Shown here: positions 25,346 to 36,759 of the stretch, in pieces
Layout of the letters: the number at the start of each line of letters is the position of its first letter
Position numbering within the stretch: position 1 is the stretch's first letter
Source: Sordariomycetes sp. S80-01Y
Lineage: Eukaryota > Ascomycota > Sordariomycetes
NCBI GenBank assembly: GCA_037042185.1
Contig: JAXQJY010000033.1
Location: forward strand, 310,001 to 374,000
Direction: 5' to 3'
Length of the DNA stretch: 64,000 bases
Position numbers and translations under genes: made by a program
Notes under the pieces: generated by a model
What the model was told of the DNA's origin: nothing
The model's database searches: none
Seen by the model: the letters and a program-made list of their open reading frames with translations, nothing else

Positions 25346-25856
25346 GCTGTTGGCCCTGGGCGCTTGGAACGGGCTGGGAAGCCTTCGAAGGGAAGAGAGG
25401 AATGACCAAATATGTCTCTTTTCGATTGTCTCCTATCAAAATTTGCGAAGATGACTTCATGTAAGATACTTGGATTATATATTCAGATGGTGTCAAGCCG
25501 ACTAGTCGAGCATTCAGTGTCCCTTGCCCGTTCCTAGGCTCCTATGAGGCGTCTTGATCAATGAAAATTTCACAACCTAATCATGAATCAACAGGAGCAT
25601 ACGTCGCACAGCAAAGAAGATGTCTGTTGAATTGAACATAAAGATCGCCATGCTCCTGTACACCAAGCTTGTGTCTCGCTCCAAAACAAAGAAACTGAAC
25701 CACCTCCTACGCCCGCCTCAATATCCAAAAATGGGGTATATACATCATCCCGGCCAAGCCTGTGGGCCATCCATCTGTCATCATGAGGATAAATAATACA
25801 CTCTGCCTTGCAGAGAAACCACCTGACCGAGCAATGAAACGGAGCCAACAGATCGC
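25346..25856. other. Convergent intergenic spacer
   Basis: This holds the 3' ends of the pectate lyase and Mhp1-like genes. No gene is seen. Confidence 0.4.
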
Positions 25857-28800
25857 TTAATCCGCCACAGCGCTTTCGTCAGCCGCCGGTGTTTCAACCT
25901 CCTTCCCCTCACTGTCCCTAGTAACGCTGATGTTCGCCCTCGCCTTCTTCTGACTCTCCACAAAACGGTCCCAATACTCTGGATCCGCCTCCTTCATACA
26001 CCTTAGCACCATGTCTCTGTCCTCCTTGAAAGTCCTCACTGGCCCTTTCTCCCTCATAGTCTCCAACAACTCGCCCCCAATATCTTCCGCCATTCCGGTG
26101 AGCATCCGTAAATGTTTTGGATCGGACCCGATGTCATCGATATTGGACATGAGAAGGTCGACGTGCTCTTTCGTGAAGAAGCCGGAGCGGAAGCGGTGGC
26201 CGATGCGCAGGGTATGGCCTTCTTCCTCGGCGAGGAGTTTGGAGAGGACCGAGGAGGATCGAGAGAGGGGCCGAGCGGGACGGATTTTAGAGTCATCTTC
26301 GGCATCTGATGGGATAGCCACATCGTCGGGAGGTGTTGTTGAGAGATCTTCCAATGCTACATGGAGTGTAGGCGGTGGAGTCTCGGTCCGACCAAAGTCT
26401 TCACGCGTGTCAGGATATTCGTCCTCGAAGCGTTTGATGATACCCTTCAGGGTGTCGTCCAAGAAGGTCAGTTTGCGCAAGTTCTGCTCGTCAGATGGCG
26501 TCGACCTTGCCTTCGCAAGAGCTGGTTGCAGGCGTTGACGAATCTTGCGAGCTCCGGCCAGGAGATGCTTTGACATGTCCTTTGCCTTGCCACCAGTAGC
26601 AAGCTTCGGTGCCTCGATGACCTCGCCCCCCTCGAGCTCTCGAATGAACTCTCCGGACTGTCTCCGTGACTCGTCGCCCCGGTTCTTTAGACAACAGGCT
26701 AGTGCCTTGACCACGCCGGTGCCTCCGATCACGTAGTCCTCATCCGGTGCAGGTTCCTCGTCGTCTGAGTCGCTTTGCTCAAGAACGTCGTGGCCAACCA
26801 GATGAGCGAGGACGTCGGGGTATCCGGCTATCTTGATATCCTCCTTGTTCTTGTCACCGCCGATTTGGCTTTCGTTGAGAGCTGATGCCACGGCATGGCT
26901 GATATCGGAGTCTTGTATCCTCTCCATGTTGCGTAGACAGTAGGCGACGACTTGTCGAGCCATAGCCTTGACGACTTCCCCGGCATTCTCCCCCGGTACC
27001 TCGATGTCGACACAAATGAGGCTCTTCGAGAGACGAGTCGCAGCTAGAAGGGAGGCGAATAGAGCGCAAGCCTCTTCTTGCTCCTCCTCGGTCTTTGCGT
27101 CTGCTAGCTTCATGAGTTCCGCATTCTCGAGGATGTTGACGTGGGCCAAGCTCTTGTTCTCTGGCAAAACCTCAACCAAAGCAATAGCTTGCTCCGCCGT
27201 CATGGCAACGTCGGCTAGATGAATGCGCTTCAGAGGGGTCATCTTTGGCAGGTACCTGAAACGGGTTAACAAGGATATCATCCGAATTTGCAAACAACGT
27301 ACCTGCGAAGCAAGGAAACGGCACTGGGCGACGACTGGAAGAGAGCATGGTTATGAGACAAGTCGATGAAACGGAAGTTCCCGAGTTTCGACAAGGTCGG
27401 AAGAATCTTGCAAAGTGAAGAAGGGTTCAAGTTGCAATTCGACAGGCTCAGAGCCCACAATGGATCGGTCTCCTTGACGTTCGAGATGATCTGCTCCATT
27501 TTATCGCCGATGTCGTTGCCGCCGAGATCAAGGCCCTCGCAAATGCCGGCAGACAAGTATCGGGAGAGATGTTCAATACCCTTCTCGTCAAGATTGTTGT
27601 GCGCTAATCCCAAGCGTTTGACACCGCACTTGATGACACCATCGATGATCTCGCCCAACTGATCCATCGTCGGTTCCGTTTCCCCGATGTTGATGAGCTC
27701 GAGCGTTGAGCCGCCAACCCTTTCCGAAAGTGCCTTCGATAGAATTTGAGCTGCACCTCTAGGTACGGGTGCACCATTTGGGAGCTGTCCATTCGCTTGA
27801 CAAGCTGCCTGGCGAGGAAATTGGATATGCGAGGCATCAAGGTATTTGATCGAGCGACAGAGGTAGAGGAAGAGCGAGAGATGCTTCCACCCGTCGGGTC
27901 CAAATTTGTTGTTCTTGATGACCAGTCTTTCGACAACACCCCCTTGGGGCTCTTGCTCATGCTTTGGTCTTCGTCTCCTTCCCTCAGGCCGCCTTGCCGC
28001 TAACAGACCTGCCAAGATGACCCGTAGGCCCTCATCGTTCAAGTTGCTGTTTTCCAGTATGACCTCACGCACTGGTACCACAGCGAGATAGTCTCCCAAC
28101 GTAACCACATCACCTAGTTGCAGCCAGTATCCGGTGAGGTCGAGTCTGTTGACCGTTCCAGTAGAAGTGGATGAGTTCGATTCATCAAGAAGCTGTTCGG
28201 TGATCTTCTTAAGGATAGGCGTCTCTCGCAGCTGGCAGCATCTTCTGTATATCCTCACAGGATTTGTTGTGGGATATTGTTGCGTCTTCGGGGGCGTGTT
28301 CAACCCTGATCCCGTACCTGATCGAGGAGCCTCCGGCCGATCGGAGGAAGAGTCGCTGCTGTAATGGATTTCCATGGGGATCGAACCATTAGCCTCGGCT
28401 AGCTTTCGCTTCTTCTCTTTCCTTGCTTTGCGTTCTTCCTCGCTCTTCTTCTTCTTTTCCTTCTTTTTGTTCGTCTCAGGAGCAACTTCGCCAGTCTTGG
28501 CGGGTTCGTTGGAAGCAAGATTCTCATCAGATGTCTTCTCAGAGGCCGGCGGTTCTCCTGTTGTCTCTGTGACCTTGACCGCAGGGGTTCCCTCGCTCTC
28601 CTTGTGCTCTTCCATAGCCTTGGGGTTCTTGAGCGCTTCGCCCTCACCCTTCTCAGTCAATTTCTTCTTTTGGGTGTTCTCCACGGGTGACCGATCGGGG
28701 ATATCGACATCGGCATACTTGGGCATAGGAGCGATCTCGACATCGACACAAAAGGCTACCTTTCGCAACCTCGCTTCCTTAAGCTCCGGCAAGGGACACC

Positions 28801-29546
28801 GCTGTCGGTTGGGATCCACATTCAACACCTTTCGCTCGACCAGCCCATGGCCCAGTCTCCCTCCTGTATGACCCGAATTCCCCGAAGAAGATAAGCGTCT
28901 GAAGACCCCCAGGAATCCAGGTTGCGATGACTTCGGTGGGGCCGGGGTATACGGGGCGTTGCCTTGCGGCTTCGTGGCGGGCGGCAGCACCGCGCTCCTC
29001 GCGCCCACGGGAGACACCCTAGGATGGCTCACCGGAGGAGGCGGGGGTGTCACATCATCCTCCTCATGCTCAGGTACTGTATCCTGCGGTTGGGGCGCGC
29101 CGTGCTGTTCGCTACCGGGAGTGTTGTGGTTGGAGCTAAATTTCGCGGAAATGTTGGAGAACCACGAATTGCGCCTGCCGGGTGGCGTACCGTTCGGACC
29201 GTATTTGTCTGCCGACCCTGATCTCGAACGTCTCCTAGGCATTGAAGGAATCGAACCGTTCGTTGTGGGCGGTGTGCTGCCATGACCGTTGGTTTGCGGG
29301 TGACTTTGCGTAGCCGGCTTCTCAGCCGATGTCGGCTTCGGGGTCGCCTGGTTCGCTTGCTGAGGTGTCGGTGTGTCTGCAGGCGGCGATGGGGGCTTCT
29401 TGTTGACTTTGTCTAGGGTAAAATAAGTAACGCATTGGATGGCAGACGGGAGAGAGCGGAGGCCACATTGTCCGCGGCAGCCGATTCGTACCTTTGGGGG
29501 AGGCCTGTGTCATCCAGCTGACATCAACGCCATGGACCTGCTCCAT
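25857..29546 (-). CDS. Mhp1-like leucine-rich-repeat protein (cell wall biogenesis/microtubule-associated), ~1175 aa
   Basis: It resembles filamentous-fungal proteins annotated as cell wall biogenesis protein Mhp1, after yeast MHP1, a microtubule-binding protein. That function is transferred knowledge, not seen here. The model is complement(join(25857..27255, 27303..29376, 29492..29546)). The second intron (27256-27302) joins SLLRR to YLPKMTPLK within the repeat array. Order of parts: short N-terminus; basic Ser-rich segment (MPRRRSRSGSADKYGPNG); Pro-rich disorder; conserved VAFCVDVEIAPMPKYADVD near 220; acidic/Lys-rich low complexity; leucine-rich repeats at about 420-790 (for example LDLGGNDIGDKMEQIISNV); and a C-terminal part rich in acidic residues. 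The first exon, starting at ATG 29546 (MEQVHGVDVSWMTQASPK), is less certain: only the acceptor CAG at 29377-29379 keeps the frame, whereas a TAG 37 nt earlier does not. If that exon is wrong, ATG 29242 is the fallback start. Confidence 0.75.
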
Positions 29547-31262
29547 CTCTGGAAGAACGTAACATAAGAATATTAAAAGACCAGGAAGAAAGAAGAAGTA
29601 AAAAGGAGGGAGATAGCGCTGGGGGGCGCCGTGGGAAAATAGCCCGAGTTGATCCGGGTGTCTGTGCTGTGTATAATAGTGCAATGCTGATATGTAATAC
29701 GGAGGCGCGAGTGGAAGTCGCTCAGCGGAGGCGCCAAGGGTACGATAGCGGCGCGGAGTGGCCAAGGGTCGGAACTAGGGTTCAGACCGCTCTGCTCGTC
29801 CTTTGGGTGACTGACTAGAGTGCGAGGTTGGGTGTTGACTGACGATGCGATCGTTTCTTCCTCTAGGACAGAGCCTGGACCTTCAGTAGGTGCTTGGCGG
29901 GGTAGTTATTGCCTTCAAGTAGGGCAAGAGCCAGTGTGAGCGCCTTCCAGCCCATCGGCCACCACACCTTCGTCATCGCAGCGGTCCAGCCTGCCAATGG
30001 CAGCCATCAGATCCACTCGCGGGCTGATGTCAGCCAATGAAAATCAGTACCGCCGGTGGCAGTCTGGGGAAGGAGCGCGCTCTCCCGAGCCTCCGTCGTC
30101 TCGACTTCTGAGCTTCCCTCATTCATTCTCACGTGCGGATCTTTTCTCTCTCTCTGGGTAAGCTATTTACAAGTAGTAAGCATAGCCTCACCACGAACTT
30201 GAAGCCAACATCAGCCCAAACTCAGACTCAGCCTAGTCGCAGTGGTGACTAGCAATCCTGCTGGGTGAACGAAACGAGATGCACCAATGTCACCTCATTC
30301 GACCGTCTTGGAAACCCTGAAATCCACCGCAATCCACAGAACAAGGGCAGTCCCCTCCCAACCCGCGTGAGCTCAAGCATCAACAGACGTCACTGCGCAA
30401 ATCATCGTCCACTTTGGCCACCCACCTACATTCCCACGGCCCTTCAACCGTGTTGTGATGCCCTTGCGACCGCGGCAATCGCAGCTGTTTCTGACCTTCT
30501 GTTCTAATTCATCCTGGATTTGATCGGCCACAGCTGTCATTAAAGCAATCGATCGATGACCCACATGGCCGCGCTTGAATTCACCCGCTGAAGGCTGACA
30601 GGCCGACAAAACATGACTGCATCTCAAATGCCTCAGTCTGTTCTGCAGTGTACCCCGTGCTGTCCGGCTTACCAAACGCCTTTGATCAAATCCGAGCCTC
30701 AAAGACTTCTAGCCAGCCACACCAGGTCATTTGTGGCACCCTTGCCTCTGGAAAATGGTTACCGATCCCGCTGCTCCCGCTCTCCCGGCGCCTTCGCTCG
30801 GAGTCCGCCACTGTGCCATGCGGGATCATGACTACGAACTTACCTGTTTAGCTCTGCTGTTGCTCTCTAACCGGAGTCCGTTCCATCTTGTCCTGTTCCG
30901 TGCGAACCAGAATAGATCAAGCCGTCCAGGCGTGGTCAGGCTCATAGCGCTAGGCCTGTAAGCGACCAGAGTTGCGGGCCGCTTAATCTACCGTGGATTT
31001 GACTCTGCCGGCGGAAGTTCGGTCTTTGAACTATCCGCACGTCTGTCTAATCCTGATTCAGCACTTATGAATGTTGGCATGCGATACATCACATCTTGAT
31101 ATCATCAGGCGAGCGGTAGGTGTGATGAGAGAGGCTGAGCATTGACTAGATCAGACAGCATGGGAGTCATGAAACTTTTATTCATCCGACCATGAGACAG
31201 CCCGCAAAACTCCGAACCAATGCCAACCCAGAAGTGCAAACCCTTGCGCAAGACGCACAAGC
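29547..31262. other. 1.7 kb intergenic
   Basis: It contains the promoter of the Mhp1-like gene (with a possible untranslated exon, since CTTCCAG stands just before ATG 29546) and the 3' region of RPL5. No recognised gene or RNA was found. Confidence 0.4.
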
Positions 31263-32403
31263 TTATTCCTCCTCCTCGAGGATCTCCTGGATGCGCTCCT
31301 GGACGCCCTTCTGCTTCTCCTCCTTGGTCAACTTGCGGTCCTTGTACTTCTTGGACTCGGCCTTCCACTCATCCTTGCTCTTCTTGGGAGCATCAGACTC
31401 AACCTTCTTCCAGGGGTCCTCGCGGATAGCCTTGTGGGCCTCAGTGTAGAGGTCCTCAAGACCCTCAGCCTCGACGTCGTCGTCAATGTACTGTTGGAAC
31501 TGGGACTGGAAGCGCTCCTCGTCGTCGTCGGCGAGAGTCTCCATGTACTCGGCGACGTGGCCACCGAAAATGTAGTTGCGGAGAGTGTCGGCGTCGAGCT
31601 CCTTGGACTCCATGTCGTAGCCGGGGAAACGCTTCTCGGAGTGGGGGATAAGGATACCACCGTCGGAAGCACCCTTCATGGCACCGAAGACACGGGCACC
31701 AGTGGAGGTGCGCGCAAGACCAACATCGAGGAAGGCCTTGAAGGGGCGGCGCTCCTCGCCGTCCTCGCCCTCGGCAGCCTCGGTGAGGGTGAACTCACCA
31801 TCAGCCTCCTCAACACCGGTGAACTGCTCGTCGAGGCCGAGCTTGCTGAGAACACGGCGGGCGAGGAGAAGACCGGTAGCGTAGGCAGCAGCCCAGTTGG
31901 TAAGACCGTGGGTGATGCCGTAAGCCTTGAGCTCGTGGCCGTAGGCGGCGGCGAAGACCTTGTCACCAGAGATCTCGGACGTCACGATCTGGGTGATGAT
32001 GTCCTTGTTGGTGAAGCGAACGACCATGCGGTACTTGGGCGCATTGTACTTGTTCTTGGCCTGGGTGATGAGGCGCTTGCGGGCGTAGTAGTCGGTCTTT
32101 CCCTCCTGGCGACGCTTGTACTTGGTCTGGTAGCGGCTAGAAACCCATCAGCATTGCCATCTTTCAACAACGCTTGTTTTGTCAGATCACTCACCTGTAG
32201 TACGCGCTGTTCTTGACCAACTTGTGGAAAGGCTTCAAAAACACCGAGTCAGCAATTTGCGCTTCAGACTGCTCGTCCTCCTTCCGAAGCAACTTGCGTT
32301 GACTCGCCCCGAGCAAACATGCGACATGACATTTCTGCCAGTGCAATCAGGAACTGAGGAGCCCGCATGGGCGCCCTCTCGATAGGTCTCTTTAACTTAC
32401 CAT
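31263..32403 (-). CDS. RPL5: 60S ribosomal protein L5 (uL18), 304 aa
   Basis: It binds 5S rRNA and carries it into the large ribosomal subunit. The model is complement(join(31263..32136, 32195..32232, 32401..32403)). The first coding exon is the start codon alone (ATG followed by GTAAGT), and the second is 38 nt. Splicing yields MPFHKLVKNSAYYSRYQTKY, the conserved family N-terminus. Other landmarks are the GKTDYYARKRLITQAKNKYN block, YRMVVRFTNKDI, AAYATGLLLARRVL and KAFLDVGLARTSTGARVFGA. The C-terminus is highly charged (EEKQKGVQERIQEILEEEE), as in other eukaryotic L5 proteins, and length is normal. Codon choice is strongly biased to C/G-ending codons, as expected for a highly expressed gene. 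The first intron of 168 nt is unusually long for this window; such introns in ribosomal protein genes often affect expression. I found no C/D-box snoRNA signature in it. Confidence 0.97.
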
Positions 32404-32830
32404 CTTGACGGTATTGGGCCCGAAGGTTGTCGTTTGGGATGATGCTGGTGATGAAGGCAGGAAGAGCAACGTAAATTTTGGTGGGGGAGAATTTCAAGCC
32501 CTAAGGTGGCAGTTGCGATCGCGTGGCCCCACTTTCCTCAATCAGTCGTTCTGAAGGAGTCTGAATTTGGGTCGGGGACGAGTCACGTGTCGGAGCTCTT
32601 AGATCGCTTACCTAAGGCGTCCGTCCCGTCTCTACCGACCGGAGCAGCTCCCCGTGTCCAGCAAGCCGAGGCCCAACGGCTGCGCCGAGTGGAGGATCGC
32701 CAGCGGCTTCAACGTGCATCATGGCTTTCCATTGCTTCCTTGAACCTTAATATCACAATTCTTTCAAATGGACACTTATAACCTCGAAGATCGAACAGTT
32801 GATCATATTATTAATCTCGTAGATGCCGAG
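32404..32830. promoter_or_regulatory. Divergent promoter between RPL5 and the HAD gene
   Basis: About 430 bp separate the two divergent start codons, so both promoters must lie here. No individual element can be named with confidence. The alternative HAD start codon at 32768 lies inside this interval. Confidence 0.4.
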
Positions 32831-33706
32831 ATGGCTTCAAATAACCAGCCCAAAGTCATCCTCTTTGACATCGGCGGCGTGTGTGTAAGCGGACGTCGAT
32901 GCTCCTACCATAGATTCATTCTCACAATCTTCCAGGTCAGGTCGCCATTCCAGGCCATTTTGGACTACGAGCTCAGCCTTGGAATCCCACCAGGCTGGGT
33001 AAACTACTCAATCTCAAAGACAGCGCCCGATGGCTTCTGGCATAAGCTCGAACGTGGCGCCATCCCTATGAACCACATCTTCTTCGATGGGTTTAACGCA
33101 GACCTCCATCACACCCAACGCTGGCAGGACTTCTACAGGCGCGAGCAGGCCAAGGATCCAAATTTGCCAAAGGAACTACCACCTGTGCCGCGCATCGATG
33201 GCGAGTGGCTGTTCAATGAGATGATGACGAGCTCGAACAGCCCAGACCCTTGGATGTTTCCCGCGCTGAAGAATTTGAAAGAGAGCGGGAAATATGTGCT
33301 TGCTGCCTTGAGTAACACTGTCATTTTTCCGGAAGGACACAAACTATACACCAAGGATTACTTCAATGATCCGGTTAGGAGAATCTTTGATGTGTTCATT
33401 TCGTCGGCGCATGTTGGACTGAGAAAACCGGACCCGGAGATGTACAGGTTCGCCTTGAAGGAGGTGAATAAATTCTCGAGAGATCGTCTGTCTACGGATG
33501 TTAAGCCTGGGGACATTCTGTTCCTAGACGACATCGGTGAAAATCTCAAGCAGGCGCGGGCTCAAGGCTTCAGAACGATCAAGGTGCCTTTGGGCAGGAC
33601 ATATGAAGCTGTGGACGAGTTGGAGGAGGCGACGGGACTCAAGCTGGCTGGCGACCACCCGAGGGTCCCAATTAAGCCAAAGTATCCCCCAAAGTCAAAG
33701 ATATGA
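32831..33706 (+). CDS. HAD-superfamily phosphatase (subfamily IA, epoxide-hydrolase N-domain type), ~274 aa
   Basis: A haloacid dehalogenase-like hydrolase, likely a small-molecule phosphatase; the substrate is unknown. Four motifs are visible: I, VILFDIGGVC with the nucleophilic Asp; II, LSNT; III, the lysine of GLRKPDPEMY; IV, FLDDIGEN. The second acidic residue of the DxD motif is Gly, which is common in this branch and fits the cap-1 proteins related to the N-terminal domain of soluble epoxide hydrolase. A 51-nt GT–AG intron (32885-32935) is a multiple of three and in frame, so unspliced sequence also reads through; splicing gives the tight GGVC-VRSPFQAILDYEL joint. I chose ATG 32831 (MASNNQPK) because it stands just before motif I; ATG 32768 in the same frame adds 21 residues and cannot be excluded. 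It is divergent from RPL5 and convergent with the Zn2Cys6 regulator. Confidence 0.88.
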   Translation: MASNNQPKVILFDIGGVCVSGRRCSYHRFILTIFQVRSPFQAILDYELSLGIPPGWVNYSISKTAPDGFWHKLERGAIPMNHIFFDGFNADLHHTQRWQDFYRREQAKDPNLPKELPPVPRIDGEWLFNEMMTSSNSPDPWMFPALKNLKESGKYVLAALSNTVIFPEGHKLYTKDYFNDPVRRIFDVFISSAHVGLRKPDPEMYRFALKEVNKFSRDRLSTDVKPGDILFLDDIGENLKQARAQGFRTIKVPLGRTYEAVDELEEATGLKLAGDHPRVPIKPKYPPKSKI

Positions 33707-34194
33707 AACTCTAGAACTTCTGTACGCCAACTTTTGCGCTAGGAAGACATAAGGCATACCAGGAATCTCGACACGTTCTTCCACAACCGCTGGCTCATGC
33801 AACAGAATAAAGGAGTTTGAGCAGGTGACCCAGTTAGATCTCCTCAGACTCATCCATCGTTTCCTAAACCCCCTCGATGCCGTGTGGATCCAATATCTAC
33901 GATTCTTTCAGCGCAAGCTTCGTGGCCTAGTTCCCCTTCGCGACATAGAGCATCCTCTCCGCACATGTATACGTCGGACAAGCTTGATATGTGCTAACAA
34001 AGTAGCCCTTTCACGGACAGCCATACTGGTGTAGATCGCTCGCCACCGGGCACCCCGATCTCGAGATCCTCGAGGCCAACCCCTCTCTTGACCGGGCCAA
34101 TTCCGTCATTATAAACACGGCATCTACAGCAGAAATGAATTCCTTCATATAGTATATAAAGCCCTCCAATCGTATTGAGTACGATACGTGCCCG
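33707..34194. other. Convergent spacer with poly(A) signal candidate
   Basis: The spacer lies between the HAD gene and the Zn2Cys6 regulator. AATAAA at 33806-33811, 100 nt past the HAD stop, is a plausible polyadenylation signal. No gene is present. Confidence 0.45.
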
Positions 34195-36138
34195 CTACAC
34201 ATCATCATATTTCCATCCTAAACTCCCGATAGGTAACAGGCCCACCCAAGTAGGCCCTTTGTCTTCCCTTTCCCCGCCCTGCTCTCCTCCCAACGTACCT
34301 CCCATCCTCACCAACAGCTCATCAACCTCCCCCTTTCTCTCGCCCTCCACTTCTCCACCGTCTGAAATTCTCTCGAGCCATGTCTCCACATTCATCATCT
34401 TCTCCGCCATCGTACCCCAAGCGCCCTTTTCCTCCAACTCCCCTTGCTGCATCGTCAACCTGAAGCGCTCTGCGAAGTCTGCAATTCGCGACCGACTTTT
34501 TGCTTCTACGCTCTCCATCCAGAGAATCAGCTTATTGAGTAGAACCTTCAGATCGAGCCTTTCTCTGACCCTTTCAATATCCCAATCCTTCGCCCCAGCT
34601 GTGCTCACAGTAAGTCGGGTTGCGACCACCAGGACAAAGCTCGCCTGCTGCCGGAACGCCAGACTTTGATCGAGTACATCATCCGTCGAGCCGTTTAGCC
34701 TTGTCTCAAAGTAAGCAATCACAGCGTCAAGGCAGCTCCTCAACCTCAAAGCCCTGTGTGCTGAAGCAGTGCCACCAGAGGCGAGGATGTCGCCGAGATG
34801 AGTAGCGGGCTCATTCAGCCTCGCAACGAGGTAATTGTAGTTACACTCAAAGTTCATCTTCTCGGAGTGGCAAAGTTCTGCGGTTGAAGTGACTTCTTCT
34901 CGCACACGGTCAAGGTCAGAGCGGGTGGTGTGGTTGGCGCCTTCGACAAGGGATGCGTAGGCTTCGATGTTGCGCTCTGATAGGTTCGGCGAGGATATTC
35001 GATCGCTGATCTCCGTCATCCTCATTAGGAATACGAGGGCAGCGTCGGTGGGGAGTTCCCTTGAGGAGGAAATAGCTTCCAGGCAGTATGGGATGTACGC
35101 GCCGTTGAGAGGGTTCTCCCGGCCAAAATGAGCCGAGTTGCTGTTTGAAATTAGCATACTTTCTTTTAACGGACCAATCCAAGAGATCTCATCATACTTA
35201 CGTCGAAGCCACATGATACAGGCCCAGATAAGCCCTCATTTCCTCCAAACTATGTTCCCTCGTCCCATGCGTGTCCCCCTTCCCGCTCTTCCTTATATCC
35301 TCGGAAGCTCTCTTGTCTTTGTCAACTCTCTTCAAGACAGGGAGAGGAATTTTTGTGATGCCGAGGGTATGTGCTAGTCCCAAGGCCAGGTATGTGATCG
35401 TAGTAGTGCGTTCATCGCAAAGGCCGTTCAAGTTCGCCCTGTGCTATCAGTCACATGTCTTAGTTGAGAAAAGTGAGAACTTACCAAGCAATACAGATCA
35501 AGGCGCCCTGTAGAATATGCAAGTCCCTGTTGTCCCCTACCAATAACTGAGCTCCTAGAAACCCAAGCACTTCTTTTTGGATGGCCTCCACCCTCCTGAT
35601 CGGTAAGGGAGCGGCAACCAGCATGACTGACCGGAACACCATAGGCTTTTGCCGGGATAGAACCTCAGCAGACAGTCCCTCCGGAATTGGCACAAATGGA
35701 AAGTTGCGTACAAAACGGTTGCGGTAGATATCTAGGATGGCATCTGCTTGGGCGGCTGTAAGATCAAATGGCAGCGGGAACTCCGAAGCTGGAGCTGGAG
35801 CGACCGCAGCTCGTTCTGAAGTCAAAGCACGCACAGAAACATCATCTTCCTCATAAGAGGCAGTATGATTCTGCGGGAGCATGTCGGCAGCTTCACATAC
35901 CCCAGTCGCGACCCTCCTCGGTCTTCTCAACGCGCTCTCGGTTTTGGCCTCACAAACCCTCCCAAGCCTCTCGCATCTACTTTTAAATTCAGTCCCCGTA
36001 TCCTGAATTTGTCTGGATGGCTGACCTGTCGCAGAGATGCCTGTCCAGATTCCCTGGTTTGAAGTGGCACTGTGCTCTTGCTTTTGTGCAAGAAACGCAG
36101 GCGCGGAGCCGTCGTGGCGGACTTTGACATCTTCTCAT
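34195..36138 (-). CDS. Zn2Cys6 (Gal4-type) transcription factor, 595 aa
   Basis: A nuclear DNA-binding regulator of unknown targets. The model is complement(join(34195..35140, 35202..35438, 35485..35976, 36026..36138)). The binuclear cluster is split by the first intron (35977-36025) and only reads correctly when spliced: C14-x2-C17-x6-C24-x11-C36-x2-C39-x6-C46, with CTKARAQC and CERLGRVC. A basic linker follows (RRPRRVATG). The rest is a helical regulatory region of the fungal regulator type; FDLTAAQADAILDIYRNRFV and FPFVPIP mark the usual start of this domain near residue 125. The middle exon holds TTTITYLALGLAHTLGITK. The start at ATG 36138 gives MRRCQSPPRRLRACVSC and places the cluster at the extreme N-terminus, as usual. 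Because of introns, no single reading frame shows both cluster and body, so the gene is easily missed or truncated in annotation. Confidence 0.9.
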
Positions 36139-36759
36139 TTTGTTTACGCTCTATAATCTACGTGTCGCCTATACGTGCGAACCGTAGCAAGTGTGATGTT
36201 GAGGACAGTGACGATGATGGTGGAGTACGGTTGGGAGACGTAGAGCGCGATCATAATGCTCAAGTGGATCCGGGGGAAAGGGTGCATACGACCTCAGTCA
36301 GGTACTGCCTGAGGTGCGGTAAACTGACACGCCACCCAACAAGCAACCATCACTGGTACTACTCCACTAGTAGTACTAAGTGCCTATGTCTGGCGGTGTC
36401 ACGATATCAAGATGGTGAGCGAAAGGTTGATGGCACACGCTCGCCTCTAAATATTTGCATATAATATGGCATTGCGATCTATATGTCAGAGGTGGCAAAG
36501 AGCAAGTCAAGCGGGACAATATCCCCTTTCCATACTCCTAAAAGTAACGCCATGCCAAACGAAAGAACACTTTGCAAAACCTTGGTATCATGATGCACTT
36601 ACGATGTTGTAAAGCAATGCAAATCCTCCCAACCAAAATGACAATAACCGAACAAACACACCCTATAACACATGCCATGTCCTCAAACACCAAATGCCGC
36701 CAATTTTCTCAGGATGGCCAAAAATGTTACCATGGCCGTTGGTCAAAGAGCACAAGGCG
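36139..36759. other. Intergenic between two tandem minus-strand genes
   Basis: It holds the promoter of the Zn2Cys6 regulator and the 3' region of the SP-RING gene. A TAGTAGTAC-type short repeat lies near 36366-36380. No gene is seen. Confidence 0.4.

Noticed and set aside
29248-29258. Second B-box-like word (GGTTCGATTCC on the minus strand)
   Set aside because: It encodes part of the Mhp1-like protein and has no cloverleaf around it.
32233-32400. snoRNA inside the first RPL5 intron
   Set aside because: CTGA words occur, but no C box (RTGATGA) precedes them.
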